The translations under genes were made by a program, and so were the position numbers. DNA of 64,000 nucleotides from Bacteroidales bacterium (GTDB lineage Bacteria > Bacteroidota > Bacteroidia > Bacteroidales > UBA932), in contig JAFZOK010000013.1 in the NCBI GenBank assembly GCA_017550655.1, forward strand, positions 248,001 to 312,000, read 5' to 3'. The notes below the pieces were generated by a model. The model made no database searches. It was not told the origin of the DNA and saw only the letters and a program-made list of their open reading frames with translations. Position 1 is the stretch's first letter, and every line of letters starts with the position of its first letter. Below are positions 43,405 to 51,193 of this stretch, in pieces.

Positions 43405-46281
43405 TTATTTAATACGTGCAGTCAACTGCAGTCCGAAGAAGAAGACGTTGGAGTTCCTTCGCTCCTTGCTTCCAGGGCTCTTGACAAGAGACTGGAGTGG
43501 TGTGCTTCTAAACATATTGTTGGCGAAGAACGATACATCGAAGTTCTTGAACTGCTTTGTAACGTTAACATTGATACAGAGAACCGGATTGTATGACGGC
43601 TCTATCTGCCTTCTGTTCTTTGCGATGGCACCGTTGGTCTCGTTGCGGAGGATAGGCAGCCACTTGTCGTAATCCGGGTTGGTAGGATTTGCCCATTCAG
43701 GATTGAAATCGTGAACCTGGCCGTCTGCTATAGAGAGATACTTCACCGGAATAGTGTCGCATGCTCCATAGGTTACCCAGCTCTTTTCTCTCCAGTTGAC
43801 ATTGGCTGTCAGGGAGATAACGAAACCGATCTTTGGAATGTTGTGGGTCACGATGAGGTTGGTGATCAGGTTCTGCTCGCGGCTGATACCGGAAGAAATC
43901 TTGGACTCGTAGATACCCATATTGGCCTCTTCGCTTCCGTTCTTGCTGTACCAAACCCAGCCGTTGTTCCAGCCCTTGTAGTCGTAGAACTCTCCGTTAA
44001 CCAGGAAGCTGGTGCGGATAGCGTTGATTCTTCCGAAGTCAATCACAAACTCTACACCCTTCTGCTCGGATGAGCGGTTGTTGGCAGGAGTTGTGTACTG
44101 GAGGAATATCTTGCCATCGTTCTCCAGGGTAAGTGCCGGCAGGCTTCCGTCTGCAGGATAAGTGTCAACCTTATATCTGAGGAACGGAACATATCCGTAG
44201 TCGTTCAGTCCCTTGGAGAAGGTATATCCGTTGTGTGTCCAGTCCTTGTAACCGGTAACGGCGATTCTCACCTTCTTTATCTTGAGGTCGAATCCGATCT
44301 CGGCCTTCTTCTGCTTTGCAAGCTGGAGGCCATCGTTCTTGATGTCGTAAACGTGGGTTGTGATCAACTGGAACTTCTGTCCGTCCGGAACGGTGGTGGA
44401 CAGGGAGTTGTTGAAGTTTACGATATCGAAGTAAGCGTTGTCTGGATAAACGTATGCCATGGTAGGAGCCATAACGCTCACACCATAACCTCCCCTGACA
44501 CTGAATACGCCAGGAACAATGTCCATGGATGCGTTGACTCTAGGAGAGAATGCGTCTGAAACATTCCAAACCTTGTCATAACGCACACCGGCCACTACCT
44601 TGAACTCGCCGCCGGCCCAAAGAGGGAAGCGGAAGTCTTCCTGAGCGTATACACCAAGCTTGTTCATGAACGGAATATCCTTGTAAGGCCTTTCCCTCTG
44701 GGTTGCAAAACGATAGGAAACAGCACGGTAAGGAGGGGTGTCGTAGTCGAATACTTTACCCTTGCCCCTGTTGCCGTCGTTGTGGAAGTCTGCTCCAAGG
44801 ATGATGTGGTGGCTGGTCTTGCCGATATTTCCGGAGAAGTTGAGCATCAGCTTTGCGAATGTGTTGAGCTCCTTTCCGTAAACGTTGTACTCGTAAGTGT
44901 AGGAAGCAGGAGTGATCCAGCTCTTGTCGTTTGCGAGTTCGTCATTAGGGCCGAACCAGGTAAGAGGCTTTCCGCTGATATCGTAGATAATGGTTCCAGG
45001 ACGGCTGGACAGAACGGATCCGTCTATCTTGGAGTATGAATAAGGAACATCGGCGTTGGTTCCCTGATCCTTATAGTAGCTCCAGCGGTTAGTGTAGTTG
45101 AAGGATGCCGTGTACTTTATGTTCTTGAACCATCCGGAATTGATCCTGATTTCTCCGTTGTGGGTGAGGCGGATTCCCTTGTCGCGCCTGTTGCGGTACT
45201 CGAAATCTGTCTTGTCCTCAGGATTAGGCTCGGCCTTCTCCTTTGTCCACAGGTAATTCAGGGCGGTGTTGGTGTAGAACTTGCCACCGAAGAAAGTGTT
45301 GGAATAAGCTATTCTTCCGGTTGACCTGTGATATTTGTCGTAACCTTCTCTAGGATCGGCGACAGAACGTGCGTAGTCAACACCGTAGTTGATGAAGCCG
45401 TTGCCTTCTCCAAGGCCGAAGCCGTGGGTTGCGCCGATTGCATAAACGTTAGGGTTTGTGTTGAACTTTATGGAAAGAGGCTCAACACCGCTCTTTGCGT
45501 TTACGATAACTGTACCTGAAGAAGCGTTTCCGTATTCAACGGATGCGATACCCTGGATAACCTCAACGCTCTCCACGTTATCCGTGGTGATGGTCCTGAG
45601 GTCAATACCGGTTGAAGGGCTCTGTCCTCCAGAACCAGGGTTGGCACCTCCGATAGCGGCTGACATTGTCTGCATGTTGGCGGCGTTGGAAATAGGAGCA
45701 CCATCCATGATGATTGCGGTTCCCATTGCGTTGGCGCCACGGATAGACAAGGTCTTAACGCCCTGAAGGTCCGGTTTGAATGTACTTGATGTAATGTCAG
45801 CACCAGGAAGCAGGGCCATCACGTCTGCAAGTGAACTTGCCTGGATGTGCTCGATAGCCGTCCTGTTAATCTTTGAAGCCGTTGCTGCACCGGCCTTGGA
45901 AACCTCAGCGGTAACGGTTACGTCGTCCAGACGGAAGTCCGCTATCCTGAGCTTGAAGTCATATACCTCCTTTGCTGCGGTAATCGTGACCTTGATGTTC
46001 AAAGTCTCGTAACCCAGAGAGGCAACTATGACATCGTAAGTAGCAGGAGCTATGCCCTTGATGACATACTCTCCTTTCTCGTTGGCCACAGCGCTCATAC
46101 CCGCGCTCGGTATCTGAACCGTAGCGTAAGGAATAGGCGCTGAAGTTCCATCGCTCACCTGCTCCGTGATGGTTCCCTTGATGGTAACCAACCCTTGGCG
46201 CTGGGCCCAGGCGCTTCCGCACAGCAGAAGCAGGGCCAAAGCCAGAAGCAGGCTGCTTGCTTTAAATTTAGTTTCCTTCAT
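43405..46281 (-). CDS. TonB-dependent receptor with CarboxypepD-reg N-terminal domain
   Basis: 958 residues from ATG 46281 (a longer frame is rejected because the signal peptide KASSLLLALALLLLCGSAWAQ starts here). Residues ~28-115 form a CarboxypepD_reg-like domain (IPYATVQIPSAGMSAVANEKG). A plug follows (KTLSIRGANAMGTAIIMDGA, VIQGIASVEYGNASSGTVIV) and then a ~22-strand barrel. The C-terminus NVFFFGLQLTARIK is barrel-like. It imports a substrate across the outer membrane using TonB energy. It is first in the operon with DUF4876 and DUF6850 genes; a -7 box and an upstream palindrome lie before it. Confidence 0.9.
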   Translation of the reverse strand: MKETKFKASSLLLALALLLLCGSAWAQRQGLVTIKGTITEQVSDGTSAPIPYATVQIPSAGMSAVANEKGEYVIKGIAPATYDVIVASLGYETLNIKVTITAAKEVYDFKLRIADFRLDDVTVTAEVSKAGAATASKINRTAIEHIQASSLADVMALLPGADITSSTFKPDLQGVKTLSIRGANAMGTAIIMDGAPISNAANMQTMSAAIGGANPGSGGQSPSTGIDLRTITTDNVESVEVIQGIASVEYGNASSGTVIVNAKSGVEPLSIKFNTNPNVYAIGATHGFGLGEGNGFINYGVDYARSVADPREGYDKYHRSTGRIAYSNTFFGGKFYTNTALNYLWTKEKAEPNPEDKTDFEYRNRRDKGIRLTHNGEIRINSGWFKNIKYTASFNYTNRWSYYKDQGTNADVPYSYSKIDGSVLSSRPGTIIYDISGKPLTWFGPNDELANDKSWITPASYTYEYNVYGKELNTFAKLMLNFSGNIGKTSHHIILGADFHNDGNRGKGKVFDYDTPPYRAVSYRFATQRERPYKDIPFMNKLGVYAQEDFRFPLWAGGEFKVVAGVRYDKVWNVSDAFSPRVNASMDIVPGVFSVRGGYGVSVMAPTMAYVYPDNAYFDIVNFNNSLSTTVPDGQKFQLITTHVYDIKNDGLQLAKQKKAEIGFDLKIKKVRIAVTGYKDWTHNGYTFSKGLNDYGYVPFLRYKVDTYPADGSLPALTLENDGKIFLQYTTPANNRSSEQKGVEFVIDFGRINAIRTSFLVNGEFYDYKGWNNGWVWYSKNGSEEANMGIYESKISSGISREQNLITNLIVTHNIPKIGFVISLTANVNWREKSWVTYGACDTIPVKYLSIADGQVHDFNPEWANPTNPDYDKWLPILRNETNGAIAKNRRQIEPSYNPVLCINVNVTKQFKNFDVSFFANNMFRSTPLQSLVKSPGSKERRNSNVFFFGLQLTARIK

Positions 46282-46329
46282 AGATTTAATATAATTGGTT
46301 TGATGAAATTTCCCCACTTTAATTCTTTC

Positions 46330-46337
46330 CAAATATA
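46330..46337 (-). promoter_or_regulatory. -7 box (TATATTTG) for the TonB receptor operon
   Basis: An exact TAnnTTTG on the minus strand, 48 nt upstream of the TonB receptor ATG. No TTTG -33 box is evident, so it may need an activator; a palindrome lies 23 nt upstream (46361-46379). Confidence 0.5.
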
Positions 46338-46360
46338 AGAAAATAATTTCAGTTTCTTTA

Positions 46361-46379
46361 ATTTTATGTACCATAAAAT
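46361..46379. promoter_or_regulatory. Palindrome ATTTTATG-TAC-CATAAAAT in the divergent gap
   Basis: Perfect 8-bp arms with a 3-bp centre, in the 215-nt gap between the TonB receptor operon and the DegT aminotransferase gene. It lies just upstream of the receptor -7 box, a position typical of activator sites. It does not match a Fur-type consensus. Confidence 0.5.
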
Positions 46380-46470
46380 CGGAAGCCGTTGTGCAGACAC
46401 TCACAAATCGCTGAGTTACAGCCAGTAATAAATATAACAAAATTGTTATTAAATATTGGGCCGTTTTCGT

Positions 46471-46478
46471 TAATTTTG
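46471..46478 (+). promoter_or_regulatory. -7 box (TAATTTTG) for the DegT aminotransferase gene
   Basis: An exact TAnnTTTG, 18 nt before ATG 46497. The -33 region has no TTTG. Confidence 0.5.
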
Positions 46479-46496
46479 TGGTACAACAGAACGGTT

Positions 46497-47708
46497 ATGG
46501 AAGAGATAAAAATGGTCGATCTGCTCGGCCAGCACAATCAGATAAGGCAGGATATTGACTCCGCGATTAAATCCGTCATTGATTCGTCCGCATTCATCAG
46601 GGGAAAACAGGTTAAAACCTTTGAGGAAAACCTGGCCAGATACCTTGGTGCAAAGCACGTCATAGGCTGCGGAAACGGAACGGATGCGCTTCAGATTGCG
46701 CTGATGGCTCTCGGACTGGAACCGGGAGACAAAGTGCTGGTGCCGGCCTTTACCTATGTGGCAACGGCGGAAGTCATAGCCCTGCTGCATCTTGTGCCGG
46801 TAATGTATGACGTGAACCCGAGAACCTTCAACACAGACGCCCAGGTTTCCCTGGAGTATATGGATGAATTTGTGGACGAAAGGACCAGGGCAATAGTCCC
46901 CGTCCATCTGTTTGGACAGTGCAGCCAGATGGACGCCATACTGGAATTTGCGCATCGCCATAACCTGAAGGTGGTGGAAGACTGCGCCCAGGCCCTCGGT
47001 TCAAAGTGCACCGTCGGCGACAAGGAACTCTTTGCCGGTACAATCGGAGATATCGGCTGCACATCCTTCTTCCCTACCAAGAACCTCGGCTGCATGGGAG
47101 ACGGCGGGGCCCTGATCACAAACGACGACGCCCTGGCAGAAAGAATCAAGATGATTGCCAACCACGGCCAGAAAGTAAAATACCATCACGACCTGATCGG
47201 ATGCAACTCCCGCCTGGACACTATCCAGGCCGCCGTGCTGGACGTCAAACTCAGGCATCTGGATGAATATATCTCTGCTAGAAGAAAAGCGGCCGCATCA
47301 TATACCCGCCATCTTAAGGCTTTCGACCCCCTGGAGAGATATGTGTGCACTCCGGCGGAATGTGATTTCACCACCCACACCTATCACCAGTACACCCTCA
47401 TAGTAAAGGATCGTGAGAAGGAACTCTCCCAGGACAAATCCACAAGAGATGTCCTCAAGGCCTTCCTGGCGGAAAAAGGCATCCCTTCGATGATCTACTA
47501 CCCGCTGCCTCTCTCAAGACAGGCAGCCTTCCAGAACATCGCCAAAAAGCGGGAAGACTTCAACCCGGAAGCGGAAGACTCCCTCCACAACTCCGAGTTC
47601 CTCGCAGACCACGTCCTCAGCCTCCCTGTGCACACCTGCCTGCAGGAAGACCAGATCGGCTATATCGTTGAAGCGATAAAAGAGTTTTATTTGTCTGCGA
47701 ACCTGTGA
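46497..47708 (+). CDS. DegT/DnrJ/EryC1/StrS-type sugar aminotransferase
   Basis: 403 residues from ATG 46497. PLP-fold motifs: IGCGNGTDALQIALMALGLEPGD, VPAFTYVATAEVIALL, VVEDCAQALG (PLP-binding Asp and following residues), CTSFFPTKNLGCMGDGGALIT (the SFFPTKNL Lys is the likely Schiff-base lysine) and HTYHQYTLIV. These enzymes transaminate keto-sugar nucleotides for surface polysaccharide. It is transcribed away from the TonB operon and overlaps the convergent FkbH-like gene by 22 nt. The location links it to the polysaccharide genes that follow. Confidence 0.93.
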   Translation: MEEIKMVDLLGQHNQIRQDIDSAIKSVIDSSAFIRGKQVKTFEENLARYLGAKHVIGCGNGTDALQIALMALGLEPGDKVLVPAFTYVATAEVIALLHLVPVMYDVNPRTFNTDAQVSLEYMDEFVDERTRAIVPVHLFGQCSQMDAILEFAHRHNLKVVEDCAQALGSKCTVGDKELFAGTIGDIGCTSFFPTKNLGCMGDGGALITNDDALAERIKMIANHGQKVKYHHDLIGCNSRLDTIQAAVLDVKLRHLDEYISARRKAAASYTRHLKAFDPLERYVCTPAECDFTTHTYHQYTLIVKDREKELSQDKSTRDVLKAFLAEKGIPSMIYYPLPLSRQAAFQNIAKKREDFNPEAEDSLHNSEFLADHVLSLPVHTCLQEDQIGYIVEAIKEFYLSANL

Positions 47709-49558
47709 AATAGCTTTGCAACCAAAGGGTAGTACCAGGCGTTTCTGTTAATGGAGGTGGTATATTTAGCCCCCAGTTTCTTCAGATATCTTTTGAACGG
47801 GGAGATTTCCCTGAACTTGACTCCGGTTATCTCGGCGATGATGTCTCTGACACGTTGCGACATCTGGAAATAAACCTTGCGCTGGAAATGGTTTATGTTA
47901 TCTGAAAAAGAATCCTGGCCTTCAATGTAGTCGGTAATGTTAATCAGGTGCAGGCGGCTGTTGCCGGACACAAACTCCCTGATAGCATCGTTGAATTTTT
48001 TATGTTTCTCAGCCCTGTTTACATAGGCCGGTGTGGTCTTTCCTTCATATTCAATCTCACTTCCAAGGATCAGGCAAAGATGAGTCTTAGGGGATATCTT
48101 GTTCATCAGGACTTTCAGGTTCTCCACATACCCTTTCTCGTCCAGAGGGCCGAGATATTCGTATTTGCCGGCAAACTCCTCCAGATACTCTCTGGAGAAC
48201 TTGTTCATGTAATTGTACTGCGCTCCGGAAATAATGCTGTCCCACTTGGAAGGGTCGGTCAGGTCTCCTGTCCATTCTCCGAATGCAACCTTCAGGTTGG
48301 AACCCTTCCTTCTGTAAATGGCAAGATGCGGCTCGTGCAGCGTGCTGAGGAATATGATGTCCAGATCCCTGTCAAACATACGGGTTGTAAACATCCCGGG
48401 ATCGTTGAAAATGCATTCGTCCACAAGCAGTTTCCTGTCGCTTTCTCCCAGGAAAGGAAGATTCAGGTAATTCTCGGAGTGATTGTGATGCTCCACCTCG
48501 TTGTGTCTCAGCGGCCCAAGATATGTAAACTCTTCTATTACCTCTCCTTTATACTGCAGATAGGACGCCAGGATGGACAGGTCGCAAGGTCCCTTGAAGA
48601 GAATCTTTGACCCGGCGGACGGTTGGGTGGCGCCTTGTTCTTCCGCTTTGCCTCCCGATGTCCGGTTTATCCAATCAGGTGGCGGCACAATTTCCAGTTT
48701 TGTTATGACCTCGCCTTTTACCTCCAGCTGCGGATATCCAAGGGTAGAGAAAACCCACTGCTCAACCCCCTGCCCTATTGCGCGGCAGGAAAATAGAAAA
48801 TGCTCGGCGATGTTGTCCTTTATGGCAAAGAAGCCAACTATGCCATAGTCTCCGAACTTGTCTTTGACCGTGACATATCCCGTGTTGTAACTCTGATCTT
48901 TGAGAATGGCCTCAAGCTCTTCCCTGCTTATGCGCTTCTTGGTGTAATTCAGCTGGTTTGTGCGGTGAATCAGCTCGTGGATTCTGTCTATTTGGGCAAG
49001 ACAGTCCTTCTTGATCTCCACCACGGTTTCCGTACTGTAAAGGAATTCAAGGTTGGAAGAAAACTCGTTGCGGCTTTTGACTTTGGTCTCCAGCACCTGA
49101 TACTGTTTCAGTCTTTTGTGCGCAAGGTCTTTTGGCTCCTGGACGGCAGCCCACTCCTTCAGGGGTGGAAGCACTTCGTTTGGATCTGCGGCCATAAGCC
49201 CTTCGCAATAATGAAGGGCTTCGTTGCGGTTTACGGGATTGTCGTCGAGGAACAGCACATTGACGTTCCTAAGGCCCATATCCTTTATCATCGCGGAAAT
49301 TCTCTTGCCCTTTGGAGTCCAGTCTATAGACTTGAACACGAAGAAATCTTCAACACCAAGCTCCTTCAGTTTTTCTATGGTCTGGTCCTCATCATTCTTT
49401 GAGCATATTGAATTGACAATTCCAATGTCTGTCAGTCTTTTCACGAGATCTATGTTGGAATCGATACCCGATATCCCCTCTTCGCTCAAAGTGCCGCTCC
49501 AGAAGGTATCGTCCAGGTCCCAGACCACAAGCTTTATTTTACTGAAATCAACTTCCAT
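47687..49558 (-). CDS. FkbH-like HAD-IIIC protein with C-terminal SGNH-like region
   Basis: 623 residues from ATG 49558. Residues 1-135 form a HAD-IIIC domain with the DxDxT motif (VVWDLDDTFWSGTLSE) and FLDDNPVNRNEA. Residues ~140-300 form a GNAT-like region (RTNQLNYTKKRISREELEAI, DYGIVGFFAIKD). Residues ~325-600 resemble a SGNH/GDSL-type module (CDLSILASYLQYK, INHFQRKVYFQMSQ). FkbH proteins can load a glyceryl unit from 1,3-bisphosphoglycerate onto ACP. The ACP gene lies ~12 kb upstream, so a glycerate-type decoration is an inference only. It is the last gene of the Wza-Wzc-CpsB-glycosyltransferase transcript. Confidence 0.82.
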   Translation of the reverse strand: MEVDFSKIKLVVWDLDDTFWSGTLSEEGISGIDSNIDLVKRLTDIGIVNSICSKNDEDQTIEKLKELGVEDFFVFKSIDWTPKGKRISAMIKDMGLRNVNVLFLDDNPVNRNEALHYCEGLMAADPNEVLPPLKEWAAVQEPKDLAHKRLKQYQVLETKVKSRNEFSSNLEFLYSTETVVEIKKDCLAQIDRIHELIHRTNQLNYTKKRISREELEAILKDQSYNTGYVTVKDKFGDYGIVGFFAIKDNIAEHFLFSCRAIGQGVEQWVFSTLGYPQLEVKGEVITKLEIVPPPDWINRTSGGKAEEQGATQPSAGSKILFKGPCDLSILASYLQYKGEVIEEFTYLGPLRHNEVEHHNHSENYLNLPFLGESDRKLLVDECIFNDPGMFTTRMFDRDLDIIFLSTLHEPHLAIYRRKGSNLKVAFGEWTGDLTDPSKWDSIISGAQYNYMNKFSREYLEEFAGKYEYLGPLDEKGYVENLKVLMNKISPKTHLCLILGSEIEYEGKTTPAYVNRAEKHKKFNDAIREFVSGNSRLHLINITDYIEGQDSFSDNINHFQRKVYFQMSQRVRDIIAEITGVKFREISPFKRYLKKLGAKYTTSINRNAWYYPLVAKLFHRFADK

Positions 49559-49566
49559 AGTCAATG

Positions 49567-50274
49567 TTATTTTATGCCGAAGATTCTGTGATACAGCTGT
49601 TTTAGTTTTTTCTTCCACTTCGGCTGGGATGGAAGCCAGCTTGCAAGATACCAGTGGATGGCGCGGGTGTTGGGCGTTTTTCTCAACCGCCCGGTTGTGG
49701 ATTCAAGAGGATTGAAAAATTCTGCAGGATAGAAATAGTTGCCGTCTATTTCTTCAATTGTTCCTCCTCCCTTCAGCCCCTTTTCAAGGAAAATGCGGGT
49801 GATGAGAGGATTCATCGTGAAAGAAGAAATATTGCCATCCTTGTCATAAAAAGGCAAGGAGGTGTATTCTTCCAGTATCTGACCGTAAAACGGATTGTCC
49901 TTTTCCGCGGCAAGGCAGAGTCCGCCGGCAAGAGAAGGGCGTTTCCCATTGCCCCCGTCTATCTCGAAGGCCCATATTGGACCTTTCTCCAGAAGGTCGT
50001 CCACCGGCTTTATAACTTCCACATCCACATCAAAGTAAATGCCGCCGTATCTGTAGATTACCCAAAAGCGGGCATAGTCGCTCACAAAGGCATATTTGCC
50101 TGCCTGATAGGCCTCTTTTGTGTACGGTATGATGTTAACGTCGAAGTTATCCTCGTTCCACTCCTTGATCTGATAATCCGGAAAATATTTCTTCCAGCTG
50201 TCTATACATTTGACTGCAGATTCGGGAAGGGGATTCCTGCCGAACCAGCAATAATGTATGACCTTAGGTATCAT
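49567..50274 (-). CDS. Sugar-binding DXD-type glycosyltransferase
   Basis: 235 residues. IPKVIHYCWFGRNPLPESAVKC is the start of the Gly_transf_sug (OCH1/GT32-like) family; YAFVSDYARFWVIYRYGGIYFDVDVEVIKP carries the DXD metal-nucleotide motif. It probably adds a hexose during capsule or O-antigen assembly at the cytoplasmic face. It follows CpsB by 2 nt and precedes the FkbH-like gene by 8 nt. The sugar donor cannot be told from sequence. Confidence 0.9.
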   Translation of the reverse strand: MIPKVIHYCWFGRNPLPESAVKCIDSWKKYFPDYQIKEWNEDNFDVNIIPYTKEAYQAGKYAFVSDYARFWVIYRYGGIYFDVDVEVIKPVDDLLEKGPIWAFEIDGGNGKRPSLAGGLCLAAEKDNPFYGQILEEYTSLPFYDKDGNISSFTMNPLITRIFLEKGLKGGGTIEEIDGNYFYPAEFFNPLESTTGRLRKTPNTRAIHWYLASWLPSQPKWKKKLKQLYHRIFGIK

Positions 50275-50276
50275 CT

Positions 50277-51185
50277 CTATATTGTGGAGTTATTCTCAAA
50301 CAGCTCCAGAAGCTTGTCTGTACGCTTACTGTTGAGTTTCAGACGCTTCATTCCGTGATAAAAAGTGGAATAGCGGTGAAAGTCGGAACCGGTAAAATTG
50401 TACATTCCGTTGTCCAGCAAGTCGAAAGCCCTTTCCAGCACAGCGTCTCCATAGTAACCGGCAAGGGAAAGAAAGTTGAGCTGGAATTCGTAGCCTTTTT
50501 CCTTAAGAGTCCTGTAATCCCTCTTTGTCATGTACTGATACCTTTCCGGATGGGCTATTATCGGCCGGTAGCCGTTAAGGGCCAGGGAATAGAGGATCTC
50601 CGTCATCTCTACAGGAGGGGCAAAGTACGAGGTCTCGACCAGCACGTGCTCCCCGTCCGCATAAGTGATAATATCCTTTGCCTGAACCTTGGCCAGGAAT
50701 TCCTTGTTCATCATATATTCGGCAGCCAGACGGATTTCCACGGCACCGGAATAATGCTTTTTGTATTCTTCAAACCTCTCTTTCAGGTGCGCATTGGAAA
50801 AACCGCCTTCAGGCTCTCCTGCAAAAACGCTTGCCTTTGCCGATTCCTCATATAGCTTTTCTTTCCTGCCGATCAGCACGGCGCTGGAAACGATTCCGGA
50901 TCCATTATCTTCTGCCGTAGGCGCATCTTCCCGGGCTTTTGACCTGGAATGGCGACGGCGTGCGGGAGCGCCTTCCCTATCTACCACAGCACCCTCCAGT
51001 CCCATACTGTGCGGGGTGAAGTACACCCTTTTCACACCAGCCATAGCCTCCTGCGCCAAGAGTTCAAAACTTTCTGAAAGACTGTCCATTCCATCATCCA
51101 CACCAACTAGAAGATGGCAGTGGATGTCCGTTGCGTTATCGAGAAATTTTACTCCGGATACTTTTTTCTTGCCGAACCAAAACAT
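50277..51185 (-). CDS. CpsB/CapC-type tyrosine-protein phosphatase (PHP fold)
   Basis: 302 residues. The metal-binding start is ATDIHCHLLVGVDDGMDSLSES and the FTPH motif is at 56-59. Later RLAAEYMMNKEF, VLVETSYFAPP, YRPIIAHPERYQYM and YNFTGSDFHR complete the PHP active site. The enzyme dephosphorylates the Wzc-type kinase tail and so controls chain export. Residues ~61-130 contain an Arg/Ala/Glu-rich insert (GAPARRRHSRSKAREDAP) that is absent from the family of ~245 residues. It lies 8 nt downstream of wzc. Confidence 0.88.
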   Translation of the reverse strand: MFWFGKKKVSGVKFLDNATDIHCHLLVGVDDGMDSLSESFELLAQEAMAGVKRVYFTPHSMGLEGAVVDREGAPARRRHSRSKAREDAPTAEDNGSGIVSSAVLIGRKEKLYEESAKASVFAGEPEGGFSNAHLKERFEEYKKHYSGAVEIRLAAEYMMNKEFLAKVQAKDIITYADGEHVLVETSYFAPPVEMTEILYSLALNGYRPIIAHPERYQYMTKRDYRTLKEKGYEFQLNFLSLAGYYGDAVLERAFDLLDNGMYNFTGSDFHRYSTFYHGMKRLKLNSKRTDKLLELFENNSTI

Positions 51186-51193
51186 AAGTCTAA

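Noticed and set aside
46361-46379. Fur box upstream of the TonB receptor operon
   Set aside because: The palindrome ATTTTATG-TAC-CATAAAAT lacks the GATAAT-type hexamers of a Fur site. It is kept as an unassigned dyad.
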